Below, one piece after another: positions 19,159 to 27,162 of a stretch of 64,000 nucleotides of DNA. The DNA lies in contig JAUIJC010000012.1 of the NCBI GenBank assembly GCA_030431525.1, positions 46,374 to 110,373 of the forward strand, written 5' to 3'. The translations under genes were made by a program, and so were the position numbers. The notes beneath the pieces are model-generated. The model searched no databases. It was given only the letters and a program-made list of their open reading frames with translations, and was not told the DNA's origin. The stretch is from Bacteroidia bacterium. Lineage in GTDB: Bacteria > Bacteroidota > Bacteroidia > Cytophagales > JAAEPT01. How positions within the stretch are numbered: the first letter of the stretch is position 1; each line of letters opens with the position of its first letter.

Positions 19159-20061
19159 TTACATTCCAGCGAAATCAATCCCTTTTTTCAGCAGGCTTTG
19201 AGTCTTTTCCTCAGGACTGTTTGGTGCTGGTGTATGGCAGTATTCCCATTTGGCTAATGGAGGCATGCTCATCAAAATGGATTCCGTTCGGCCATCAGTA
19301 TCCAGCCCGAACTTGGTGCCTTTGTCGTGCAACAGGTTGAACTCCACATAGCGGGAACGGCGAAGCAGTTGCCAGCCTTTTTCCTCCTCGGTAAATGTCT
19401 CGTCTTTATGGCGACCTGCAATTTCGATATAGAGCGGAGCGAAGAGCTCGCCAACGTCTTGGAGGAATTTCCAACGTTCCTCCTTGGTGAAGTCGTCATT
19501 CCCTGAAAGGCGGTCGAAGAAGATGCCTCCAATGCCACGTGTTTCCTTACGGTGTGGAAGATAGAAGTAGTCGTCCGCCCAAGGCTTGAACTTTGGGTAG
19601 TAGTCCGCATGGTGCTTGTCGCAGACGGCTTTGAGTTGCTGGTGGAAATGTTTGGCGTCTTCCTCAATCACGTAGATAGGAGTGAGGTCGATTCCTCCGC
19701 CGAACCACCAAATGCCGTTTGACATCTCAAAGTAGCGTACATTCATGTGGATGATGGGCACTTTGGGGCTGGATGGGTGCAAAACAATGGAAACGCCAGT
19801 GGCGAAAAAGTCTGCTTGATCCAGTTTCAAGGCGTTGAGGATTTTTTCTGGGGTTGGTCCTTCCACCGCCGAGAAGTTTACGCCACCTTTTTCCAATACA
19901 TTTCCCTCAGTAATCACTCGCGAGCGTCCACCGCCTCCAGCCTCTCTGGTCCAAGCATCCTCCTGAAAGGTTGCTTTGCCGTCGAAGGCTTCAAGTTGTT
20001 GGCAAATGCGGTCTTGCAGACCTTGGAACCATAGGGCGATTTCTTGCTTGTCGAGTGCCAT
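19159..20061 (-). CDS. hemF: Oxygen-dependent coproporphyrinogen III oxidase
   Basis: Aerobic haem biosynthesis step that decarboxylates coproporphyrinogen III. The start is the ATG at 20061; the longer frame opens with a TTG. Diagnostic stretches are EAGGGGRSRVI, MNVRYFE, WWFGGGIDLTP, KETRGIGGIFFD and GRRTESILMSMPP-like DGRTESILMSMPP near the C-terminus. About 300 residues, the normal length. It implies an aerobic lifestyle. No other haem genes are adjacent. Confidence 0.96.
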   Translation of the reverse strand: MALDKQEIALWFQGLQDRICQQLEAFDGKATFQEDAWTREAGGGGRSRVITEGNVLEKGGVNFSAVEGPTPEKILNALKLDQADFFATGVSIVLHPSSPKVPIIHMNVRYFEMSNGIWWFGGGIDLTPIYVIEEDAKHFHQQLKAVCDKHHADYYPKFKPWADDYFYLPHRKETRGIGGIFFDRLSGNDDFTKEERWKFLQDVGELFAPLYIEIAGRHKDETFTEEEKGWQLLRRSRYVEFNLLHDKGTKFGLDTDGRTESILMSMPPLAKWEYCHTPAPNSPEEKTQSLLKKGIDFAGM

Positions 20062-20145
20062 AAAAGGGGAAATGTTCAATCAAGCCTAAAAATACCCTTT
20101 TCTTTCCCAGTGGGGAAATGCCAACCGTCAGAAATCCCGATTTGA

Positions 20146-22731
20146 TTAGAAAGGATAGCCAATGCCAAAATGATAGGCCTTGCTGTAGTTGTCTGTCCAC
20201 GGAACAAACTCCTGACGTCCTGGATCCCAGATTCGAACTCCTACATCGAAACGGAAGATGAAAAAGGAGAAGTCCAATCGGAGGCCTACTCCCGTGCTCC
20301 AACCCAGTTGTTTGTGGAAATTTTTTAGTGAAAGAGTGGAGGAACCATCTGCAAGGAATTGGTTGTCAACATCCTGTTCTTCCAGGGTCCAAACGTTACC
20401 TGCATCTAAGAAGACCGCTCCGTGCAGATAGCCAAAGATTTTTGCTCGAAGTTCAATGCTTGATTCGAGGATGATATTGCCCGGTCTTTCAAAGTTGTAG
20501 CTTGCTTCGGTTTCCCCGTCATCATTGGTTTCTGTCAGGAGAGAAGTGCCTGGCCCGAGCCGTCGAAAGTTCCAGCCTCGTACACTGTTTGCTCCCCCCG
20601 CAAAAAAGAACTTTTCATAGGGTAGGGTGGAGCTGACTTTCTCTATTGGTGCGGCAATACCTGAATTTAGTCGCATGGCCAGACTACCGTGTCGCGAGAT
20701 TTTATAATATTTCCTATAGTCCAGATTGGCTTTTAGGAAGGAGTAGAAGGGCAAGCCAAGCACTTTTAGTTCGTCCTGACCACTTGATCGGAAAATGGAG
20801 GCAATGCTTCCACCTGATTCTAAGAACATTCGGAAAAAAGTAGCATTCTCGTTTTTTGTCGGATCCTGGGTGTTATAGATGTAGGTAAAGTTTGTGCTGG
20901 AAATCAGAGCTGGCTGGAAGCTTTGTTTTAGAGGAATTCCTTGAGTTTCAAGTGTGTCTAAATAATCCCTGAAGTTTTTGGATAGTTGTAATGTGTCCAC
21001 CACACTGACATCGAACAAAGCAAAGTCATGAATGTTGTGTTGGCCATTTTTCCACAAATAATGGAGTCCCGCATTGGCGATAGTGCGTGTATAGTCCGAG
21101 CGGTTTGTCCAACTGTAACCTGTCGTAAGTTTTGTTTTGGGGAATTTATCAGGTAGGTTTTCCTGCCATTTTTTCGGCAGGACTTTTTTGACCCCAACAA
21201 TCTTTGGGAATGTCAGTGAAAGGTTAACACCCAGCTCAGTAGTGGCCGTCAGAATGTTGGTGTCTGCAGGTACCTGTCCTATGATGTTGAACCAAGCGCT
21301 CGCGTCCAAGATTTGGTAGCCTCCGAGCGCACGTCGATCCCGAAAATTAAAACGAACAGCGGGACCTGGAAGGAAGTCTGTAGCGTTGTTATCGCCAGAA
21401 CCAGGTGTGGTTGTATAGGCGCTGACCGTTACACCCGCTTCCGCAGTCATGGCGTAACGCTTGAAGGAGGAGGCTGAAATGTAAGCCGCCAAATTGGTGG
21501 AGTCCTTCTGACGAAGGTCAATGTTTACAAACTTGAAGGATTCAAAGTTGTTTAGACCACGTTGCGTTTGCTTGACCTTGCTTTGACTGTATAAGGTGTT
21601 GGGACGAATCTTGATACGGGAGTCGAGTTGTTTAGCCTTTTTTCTGGCTTTCCTCTCCAAATTTCCTCGGCGTTCCTGTCCTCTGTCAAAGGTGCGAGGC
21701 CCAAAGTAGTATTTCACCCCATCATACACGATGGTGGTGTCATACTCATCACGCTTGCTGATGTCCATGTCCAGAAGAAAATAGACTTCCTTAATGGTGT
21801 ATTCATCATGGAATGGCTCTTTGGTAGGGGCATGTATGTAGACTTGAACATCCACTTGTCTATTGCCTACGGCGGTGTCCACATTGAAGGTGATAAACTG
21901 GCGCTTAAACTCGAAATAGCCGTTATCACGGAACAAATTATTCAGTCGGTCGCGTTCCTTATTGATTTTGTCCGTGTCGTAGTTGTCTCCAGCTTTAAGG
22001 ACTGAATCCCCCTGAAAACTTTCTTCTACCAAGGTTTTTAAGGTAGAGTCCTCAAAATGATAGGAGATTTCGTTGAACTTGTGGGCTGAACCCTCCACCA
22101 CGTTGTAGGTGACCACGCTTTTGGTTTGCTTCCTGTTTTTTATTTCAGCCACAGGAGTCACCTTGGCGCTAAAGTATCCTTTGGACTCATAATAAAGTTC
22201 CATCTGGCGGGCCGTAGCACTCATTTCCGCAGTGTCCAGCAGCACAGGCTTTTCACCCACCGAACGCATCATCCAGTTACCTTTGGTTAAGGTCTCTTTT
22301 TGCTGTTCTCTGAGTTTCGAACGTTTGTTAATCTGTTTAACCAGCTTTACAGAATCCCTATAGCTCCAGTAAGTAAGGGTATCCAACGCAATGATTTTAT
22401 CTGTCAGCTTTTTGTCCTTCTTCTCAAATTTCTCCTCAATGGCTGTGGTGTCATAAGCCCAGCGACCAATAAAATAGGCGGAGAGGTAGGGCTGTGCCCA
22501 GTTGACAATTAACTTTCTGTTGGTGTTTTGCTGATAGAATTCTTCAAGCTTAAAAGTCTTGATTTGCTTGTTACCCTTGATATGGTTTTTGTAGAGTAGG
22601 GTGTGATCCTGATAGTCCTGCGGGTACCTTTTCCAGGCCGAGTTCACGTTCCACGCCAGCTTGCGCCCGCATGAAAAAAGCATGACCAAGAGCAAAAGGA
22701 GGAAAGGAAGTATGTATTTTCGTGAACCCAC
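20146..22731 (-). CDS. tamL: TamL, lipidated BamA/TamA-family outer-membrane protein
   Basis: An 861-residue Omp85-family protein. It starts at GTG 22731 and has a lipoprotein signal with lipobox (LLVMLFSCG, Cys at about 21), which is the mark of Bacteroidota TamL as opposed to BamA. POTRA-like repeats occupy the N-terminal half and the C-terminal 400 residues form the 16-stranded barrel, with the conserved FFAGGANSVRGW(N)FRRLGPG motif and a terminal strand ending in GYPF. TamL works with TamB in outer-membrane assembly. It is divergent from an SpoU-family RNA methyltransferase gene. Confidence 0.85.
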   Translation of the reverse strand: MGSRKYILPFLLLLLVMLFSCGRKLAWNVNSAWKRYPQDYQDHTLLYKNHIKGNKQIKTFKLEEFYQQNTNRKLIVNWAQPYLSAYFIGRWAYDTTAIEEKFEKKDKKLTDKIIALDTLTYWSYRDSVKLVKQINKRSKLREQQKETLTKGNWMMRSVGEKPVLLDTAEMSATARQMELYYESKGYFSAKVTPVAEIKNRKQTKSVVTYNVVEGSAHKFNEISYHFEDSTLKTLVEESFQGDSVLKAGDNYDTDKINKERDRLNNLFRDNGYFEFKRQFITFNVDTAVGNRQVDVQVYIHAPTKEPFHDEYTIKEVYFLLDMDISKRDEYDTTIVYDGVKYYFGPRTFDRGQERRGNLERKARKKAKQLDSRIKIRPNTLYSQSKVKQTQRGLNNFESFKFVNIDLRQKDSTNLAAYISASSFKRYAMTAEAGVTVSAYTTTPGSGDNNATDFLPGPAVRFNFRDRRALGGYQILDASAWFNIIGQVPADTNILTATTELGVNLSLTFPKIVGVKKVLPKKWQENLPDKFPKTKLTTGYSWTNRSDYTRTIANAGLHYLWKNGQHNIHDFALFDVSVVDTLQLSKNFRDYLDTLETQGIPLKQSFQPALISSTNFTYIYNTQDPTKNENATFFRMFLESGGSIASIFRSSGQDELKVLGLPFYSFLKANLDYRKYYKISRHGSLAMRLNSGIAAPIEKVSSTLPYEKFFFAGGANSVRGWNFRRLGPGTSLLTETNDDGETEASYNFERPGNIILESSIELRAKIFGYLHGAVFLDAGNVWTLEEQDVDNQFLADGSSTLSLKNFHKQLGWSTGVGLRLDFSFFIFRFDVGVRIWDPGRQEFVPWTDNYSKAYHFGIGYPF

Positions 22732-22886
22732 AGTGACAGTTAACAGTGAGCCGTTAACAGTTATCCATTAACGGCGTCGATAATCTCATTGGCCAGTATG
22801 TAAGACTTTAGATGTAAGACATTAGACGTTAGCTCCAACAAAACTACAATGGTGCTAAGGTCTAAAATCTAATCTCTAAAGTCCCT
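22730..22886. repeat. Heptad arrays between tamL and the RNA methyltransferase gene
   Basis: Two arrays. At 22730-22776 the units are of the form GTTAACA/GTGAGCC; it has no inverse partner. At 22803-22831 units of the form GACnTTA (for example GACATTA) face inverted units TCTAAnn at 22861-22884 across a spacer. The second pair is a typical inverted heptad array and fills the divergent promoter region. Confidence 0.7.
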
Positions 22887-22899
22887 TTTCCGAACAACT

Positions 22900-23631
22900 A
22901 TGTTGACCAAAAAGCAAGCAAAATTCCTCAAATCCCTGCAAATAAAAAAATACAGAAAGGAGTCTGGAAACTTCGTTGTCGAAGGGGCCAAGAACGTGTT
23001 GGAGGCAGTGAATTCCCCGTTTGTGGTGGAGCAGGTCTATGGAACGCCCAGCTTTTTGGAAGAACACGCTGAAATCTTAGCTGACATCCCTTGTGAAGAG
23101 GCCTCTGAAAAGGAGTTAGTTAGCGCAGGAAGTTTTGCTTCAAACAACGCAGGAATCGCTTTGGTTAAAATGCCAAGGAACGTGCCGTTGAAGGTGCAAG
23201 GCGATGAATTTGTGTTGGTGTTGGATGATGTGCGCGACCCTGGGAATTTGGGCACCATCATTCGGGTGGCCGACTGGTATGGCATCAAAAAAATTGTCTG
23301 TTCCCAGGATACTGTGGACGTTTTCAACCCCAAGGTGATTTCAGCCACCATGGGTTCCTTTACCCGAGTGTCACTTTATTACTGTGATTTGGAAGCCTAT
23401 TTGGGCCGTGCAAATGCTCCAGTGTTGGGCGCTTTCCTTGAAGGGGAGAATGTCCACCAAATGGAGTTCCCCAAGGCGGGTTATTTGGTGATGGGCAACG
23501 AATCCAAGGGCGTTTCCGAAGAGCTGGAAGCCAAGGTCACGCAAAAGATTTCCATTCCACGATTCGGTGGGGCGGAGTCCTTAAATGTGGCGATTGCTAC
23601 GGCGGTTTTGTGTGATAATTTGAAGCGGTGA
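22900..23631 (+). CDS. SpoU/TrmH-family RNA 2'-O-ribose methyltransferase
   Basis: A 243-residue SPOUT-class enzyme. The N-terminal 90 residues are the substrate-binding region; then come the three SpoU motifs: VLDDVRDPGNLGTIIRVADW (motif 1), VMGNESKGVSEEL (motif 2) and IPRFGGAESLNVAIATAV (motif 3). It binds SAM through the deep trefoil knot. The RNA target (rRNA or tRNA) cannot be told from this. Divergent from tamL, an arrangement seen in other Bacteroidota as far as I know. Confidence 0.9.
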   Translation: MLTKKQAKFLKSLQIKKYRKESGNFVVEGAKNVLEAVNSPFVVEQVYGTPSFLEEHAEILADIPCEEASEKELVSAGSFASNNAGIALVKMPRNVPLKVQGDEFVLVLDDVRDPGNLGTIIRVADWYGIKKIVCSQDTVDVFNPKVISATMGSFTRVSLYYCDLEAYLGRANAPVLGAFLEGENVHQMEFPKAGYLVMGNESKGVSEELEAKVTQKISIPRFGGAESLNVAIATAVLCDNLKR

Positions 23632-23653
23632 GTTCAGTGCGATGGGATGAAAT

Positions 23654-23757
23654 CGATGGGATAAATCCCATCGTTAAGAAGAACCGCCCTTACAGGGCTC
23701 CTATTTTGGGAGCCCTGTAAGGGCGGTTCTTCTTAGCAAAGGACTTCAGTCCTTTGC
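23654..23757. repeat. Three-hairpin element, copy 1
   Basis: Three consecutive palindromes: CGATGGG...CCCATCG (23654-23673); a long hairpin with perfect 26-base arms 23676-23701 and 23709-23734 whose core is AGAACCGCCCTTACAGGGCT; and GCAAAGGACT TC AGTCCTTTGC (23736-23757). It separates two convergent genes. Copies 2 and 3 lie in the opposite orientation at 43781 and 45232. Confidence 0.9.
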
Positions 23758-23766
23758 CTGATTTAG

Positions 23767-24180
23767 TTATTTGAAATCTTCCTGCCTCTTCGCCACTTTT
23801 GAATACCCCCGCATCATCCCATAACTCACCACCACAGACACACAGGCCGAAGTCCCCAATCCACCTCCAAAACCAGTGAACCATTTGCTGGAAAACATAA
23901 AGACAAAAGCAAATAGGAAACCCGAAAGGGCAATAATGCGGTGAGAGGAAATAATGTTTGGGGCGGTCATGCCCACAAAGCTTCCTCCGATAAAGTAGAT
24001 GGGGATGAGTTTTGCCAGTTCCTCACCCATCAATTCTTTTCCAAAAAAGCAGGTCAATCCAACGATTAGGGATAGGAGCGCGGAGGCCCTGACCAGTCCT
24101 TGTTTGCCTTTATGCGCCACAAAGAAAGTGCTGACGGCTCCGAACATGCCGATAAATGGAAGGATGTAATCGGTCATCAT
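23767..24180 (-). CDS. Uncharacterised membrane protein, paralogue of its upstream neighbour
   Basis: About 137 residues, four to five hydrophobic segments. Start is ATG 24180 (or the adjacent ATG 24177), which overlaps the stop of the upstream gene as ATGA. It carries GGSFVGMTA and, 40 residues on, GFGGGLGT, which match GAFVGMSA and GFGGKLGT in the upstream protein at the same spacing. The two therefore look like diverged halves of one membrane unit, perhaps a heterodimeric channel or transporter. I do not recognise the family and assign no function. Confidence 0.75.
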   Translation of the reverse strand: MMTDYILPFIGMFGAVSTFFVAHKGKQGLVRASALLSLIVGLTCFFGKELMGEELAKLIPIYFIGGSFVGMTAPNIISSHRIIALSGFLFAFVFMFSSKWFTGFGGGLGTSACVSVVVSYGMMRGYSKVAKRQEDFK

Positions 24181-24719
24181 AGTGCAAAGTGAATAAGTGC
24201 TGTGATGCAAACTCCCCCAAAGGCGATGGTCCCAAGTTTTCCTCCGAAACCATTGAAGAACGGGGTAGACAATACGAAGATAATTCCTGCTGAGAGGGAA
24301 GCAATCAGAACATCAGCGTAGCCTTCCAAAACAAAGGAAGCTGACATTCCCACAAAGGCTCCACAATAGATGGCCATTGGGGCTTTTTCCAGCAATGCAT
24401 TTTTCTTGGAAATCATGGGGATGAAAGAACCAATAGTGCCAACCAGTCCAGCTCCGATTACTGCTCCATAGCCCAAATCAATATTGATGTAATGGGTGAC
24501 AAATGCGCCCAAAATCGTTGCGGGAATCAGCAACCAATCTGTAGGTTTTACAGCGAAGGATTCTGCTTCGCTGAATAGTTTCCAGTAAGCATAACAGCAT
24601 CCTGTGGCAAGGATTCCCGCCATTCCCAAGAGAGCAGGATTTTCCAAATGTTGGTGACCAATGGCCAACACGAAGAGCAGGTGAAAGATGGGGAGAAGGA
24701 GGAAGTGTGCTTTCCGCAT
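24177..24719 (-). CDS. Uncharacterised membrane protein, first of a paralogous pair
   Basis: A 180-residue polytopic protein with six or so membrane segments. The signature GAFVGMSA then GFGGKLGT near the C-terminus is shared with the next gene, to which it is coupled by a 4-base stop/start overlap. An extra N-terminal hairpin (residues 1-60) is absent from the partner. Function unknown. Confidence 0.75.
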   Translation of the reverse strand: MRKAHFLLLPIFHLLFVLAIGHQHLENPALLGMAGILATGCCYAYWKLFSEAESFAVKPTDWLLIPATILGAFVTHYINIDLGYGAVIGAGLVGTIGSFIPMISKKNALLEKAPMAIYCGAFVGMSASFVLEGYADVLIASLSAGIIFVLSTPFFNGFGGKLGTIAFGGVCITALIHFAL

Positions 24720-24746
24720 TTTTGTTTCTAATCAGTTTAAGCCTAT

Positions 24747-24971
24747 TTAAATTATACTCAACAAGGACAAAATTCCCATTACACTCAACACCAAGGTATT
24801 ACTTCCCAGATAAACCAGAGCTACCAATCCGCTGAATTTCCCTTTTGATGATTGCCAGAGCGACTTACTTTTTCTTCGAAAGGAGGGAAGCATTAGAAGC
24901 AACCCATAACCAACCACAAGGGCGAGCATAGATAACCCAAATATCGCAAGAATAATTTCCTTGGGCTTGAT
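24747..24971 (-). pseudogene. Small membrane protein gene, 5' end cut off by a group II intron
   Basis: The frame IKPKEIILAIFGLSMLALVV...LGSNTLVLSVMGILSLLSII has two transmembrane helices separated by a basic loop (RRKSKSLWQSSKGK). The open frame extends to 25016, but those last 15 codons are intron sequence read backwards. If the intron is removed, the frame continues without a stop into 26365-26394, giving a start MLLTVSNAFA just before IKPKEI. So this was probably a short gene of about 85 codons in the same direction as the membrane pair, interrupted antisense by the intron. It may survive with an internal start. Confidence 0.5.
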
Positions 24972-26364
24972 GTGTGCCGTGAAGTCAAAGAACGGCGGAA
25001 GTAATCTTTGACGCAACTATAAACAAGATGGAGGTTTGGCCCTCAGTCGGCGATGTGCAGGCGTAGCCGACAAACCACCTGTTGGTGCTGGCAAAGCAAT
25101 GCGCTGGTATTGAGCGAACAGGAAAAGGCCCCCATGAGGGGTCAGGTACGAATGAGAGAGACGAGCGAAAGCGAACCATTCGAAGAAATGTCGAGAACGA
25201 GATACCTGCTGTCAAAACTGGATTGATATCGCGTAATCCAGGACAATCGTGGCGGCCACCTGTTTACTGGCCACGGGGCAGCCGTCATTAAGGTGGCGTG
25301 ACTCTCATTCAGGCTTGTTTATGGAACACGGGAAGCCTTGCAGGAATGTGAAGGGAAAGGCACAAGTGGAAGCCCCACGAGGCCAAACACCGATGGCTTG
25401 CAAGGTGGCGGACCAAGCCGTAGTAGCGTTGAGGCTTCTGTAATGGAAGTGGAGCGAAGGGCTTGGGCCATACAGTTTCATTTGTTTCACAACTCGCAAG
25501 AGGATGACGAAAGAGACGGAAACAAAATCACTTCCGATTACCAAGACGATGGTCTGGTCGGCCTACCAGAAGGTTAAGGCAAACCGAGGCAGTGCGGGCA
25601 TTGACGGAGTCAGCTTCCTGAAATTCGACCAACGGCTGTCGAATAACCTGTACAAGGTCTAGAACCGCTTGGCCTCTGGCTGTTATTTTCCCAGTCTCGT
25701 TCGGGAAGTCGAAATCCCGAAAAAAGACGGGAAGAAACGCAAACTGGGCATCCCGACCATCGCCGACCGCATTGCCCAGCAAGTGGTTAAGAGCTATCTG
25801 GAACCAAGGTTGGAAAAGGTTTTCGATTGTCGCTCGTACGGTTATCGTCCTCTGAAAAGCACCCATCAGGCCGTGGAGGAGGTGCGTCAAAACGTACGAC
25901 GCTACGATTGGGTAATTGACTTGGACATCAAAGGGTTCTTTGACAATGTCTCCCACGGACTCCTGATCAAGGCCTTGGACAGGCACGTGGAGGAAAAGTG
26001 GGTCAAGATGTATGTCCAAAGATGGCTTGAGGTACCGATAGAGCTTGCTGAAAAGCTCAATCCTCAACTTCGTGGTTGGTTCACCTACTATGGCAAGTTC
26101 AGAAAGTGGGAATTGGATCGAGTCGCCCGAAGATTTCATTTTAGGTTGGTCAAGTGGGCTTGTAGCAAGTACAAAAGGTTTCGGAAAAGTAAGGCCAAGG
26201 CTTATCAATGGCTAAAACAGGTAAGGGACGAGAAGCCCCATCTCTTCTACCATTGGAAACTTGGCTATAAAACGATGTGATTGTATGGCAAGAGCCGTAT
26301 GAGGGGAGACCTTCACGTACGGTTCTGTGAGAGGCTTGGGGGAAGTTCCCCTTGCCTACTCGAC
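24972..26364 (+). mobile_element. Degenerate group II intron
   Basis: 5' boundary GTGTGCC, with the first stem of domain I (GCCGT ... ACGGC) directly after. Domain V is complete at 26292-26325 (34 bases, GAGCC...GGTTC). Domain VI at 26329-26361 closes GAG/CTC and AGGC/GCCT around a bulged A at 26358, the branch point, and the intron ends in GAC at 26364 (consensus AY). The ribozyme ends look intact, but the encoded protein is destroyed (next entry), so movement would need a maturase in trans. At 1.39 kb it is about 0.6 kb shorter than a full ORF-bearing intron. Confidence 0.85.
25504..26280 (+). pseudogene. Intron-encoded reverse transcriptase/maturase, inactivated
   Basis: Starts ATG 25504 (MTKETETKSLPITKTMVWSA) with the usual RT0/RT1 residues GSAGIDGVSF. 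At 25660-25662 an in-frame TAG stands where relatives have Trp (LYK-x-W-NRL). After it RT motifs 1-3 continue (EIPKKDGKKRKLGIPTIADR, YGYRPLKSTHQAV, DLDIKGFFDNVSH). At residue 125 after the stop the sequence jumps from WVKMYVQRWLEVPI to ELAEKLNPQLRGWFTYY of the maturase X domain. The catalytic YADD and the thumb are therefore deleted in frame. Two independent lesions, so it is certainly not an active RT. Confidence 0.9.
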
Positions 26365-26374
26365 TGCAAACGCG

Positions 26375-26477
26375 TTCGAAACTGTCAAGAGCATTTGTAA
26401 TGCTTTTTAATCAAATTGTTTTTGATATTTGAAATATTCATGAAGGGTTCGAACCCTTTATATAAGCGCCCGAGTAG
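26375..26477. repeat. 103-bp repeat, copy A
   Basis: Matches copy B at 38316-38417. The outer parts are conserved (TTCGAAACTGT...AGCATTTGT at one end, GATATT-GAAATATT and AAGC-CCGAG-AG at the other) and the middle differs, but forms a hairpin in both (ATCAAA/TTTTGAT here, ATACCTTGT/ACAAGGTAT in copy B). It ends 13 bases from the stop of the AT-rich reverse-strand gene at 26490, and the group II intron ends 10 bases before it. Confidence 0.75.
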
Positions 26478-26489
26478 AAGCGGTTGTTC

Positions 26490-26981
26490 TTATTCTTTAT
26501 CAAATGAATAAAAATTTCCATATCCATCTTTACACTCTAAAAAGAACTCTTCAAGAATTCCGTTCTCAAAAGATAGTCGAGTGATTTTTTCTTTGTCACA
26601 TTTATCGCTTTTAGAATGAAAAAATACTATCTGATTATTTTCGATTTTTTCGGGTAAGTCATATGTCATTCCGACATAGTAGTTTCCTATATATTTGTCC
26701 TTTTCGTCAAATACCAAAATTCTATTGGTTGCTCTTTTAGATAGTCCCCAAAACCAAGAAGAGGTCATTATCTTATAATTCCCATTTTGGGTTTTAATAA
26801 TTCCGAGGTATCTGAGATGGGTTTCTGTACCACCTGTCTCATTCCATTGTCCAAAGATGTAAAGGCTATCTTTAATGTTGTTGTTCAAAACAACTTGTCT
26901 AATGGAGTCATCATCTACTTGTGCAAATAGATTTAGGCTTAGTATCAAAAATAATCCTGATATGAATATGTTCTTTTTCAT
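26490..26981 (-). CDS. Secreted orphan protein, AT-rich
   Basis: 163 residues from ATG 26981, chosen because a clear signal peptide (MKKNIFISGLFLILSLNLFAQ) begins there. The mature part has mixed beta character and no motif I know (YIFGQWNETGGTETHLRYLG, WFWGLSKRATNRILVFDEKDKYIGNY). Base composition is far more AT-rich than the genes on either side, which suggests recent acquisition. It stands alone, next to the 103-bp repeat and the intron. Confidence 0.65.
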   Translation of the reverse strand: MKKNIFISGLFLILSLNLFAQVDDDSIRQVVLNNNIKDSLYIFGQWNETGGTETHLRYLGIIKTQNGNYKIMTSSWFWGLSKRATNRILVFDEKDKYIGNYYVGMTYDLPEKIENNQIVFFHSKSDKCDKEKITRLSFENGILEEFFLECKDGYGNFYSFDKE

Positions 26982-27162
26982 GGTAAATAAATTTATTGTA
27001 GCATCACAGATGCCCCCGTGAATATACCCCCATTCCACCCCGAGGGCAAATTCTTCCTATAAAGAGGCCATCAAAAAAACAATCCCAAAAAAAATCCCCC
27101 CTCCCTAGTAGGGTATCCCCATCTTCACCTGTCCTCATTGCTGTAAACCAATCACAACAGCG
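26982..27162. other. Intergenic, divergent, no clear element
   Basis: Promoter space for the orphan and the giant gene. I see runs of A and C (AAAAAAAATCCCCCCTCCC near 27088) but no convincing -7 box or palindrome. Confidence 0.4.

Noticed and set aside
25082..25577. Several short open frames at the start of the group II intron
   Set aside because: They lie in structured intron RNA (domains I-III) and show no protein-like features.
26428..26460. GGGTTCGAACCC inside the 103-bp repeat, which looks like a tRNA T-arm
   Set aside because: No acceptor or anticodon stems can be drawn around it, and copy B lacks the sequence.
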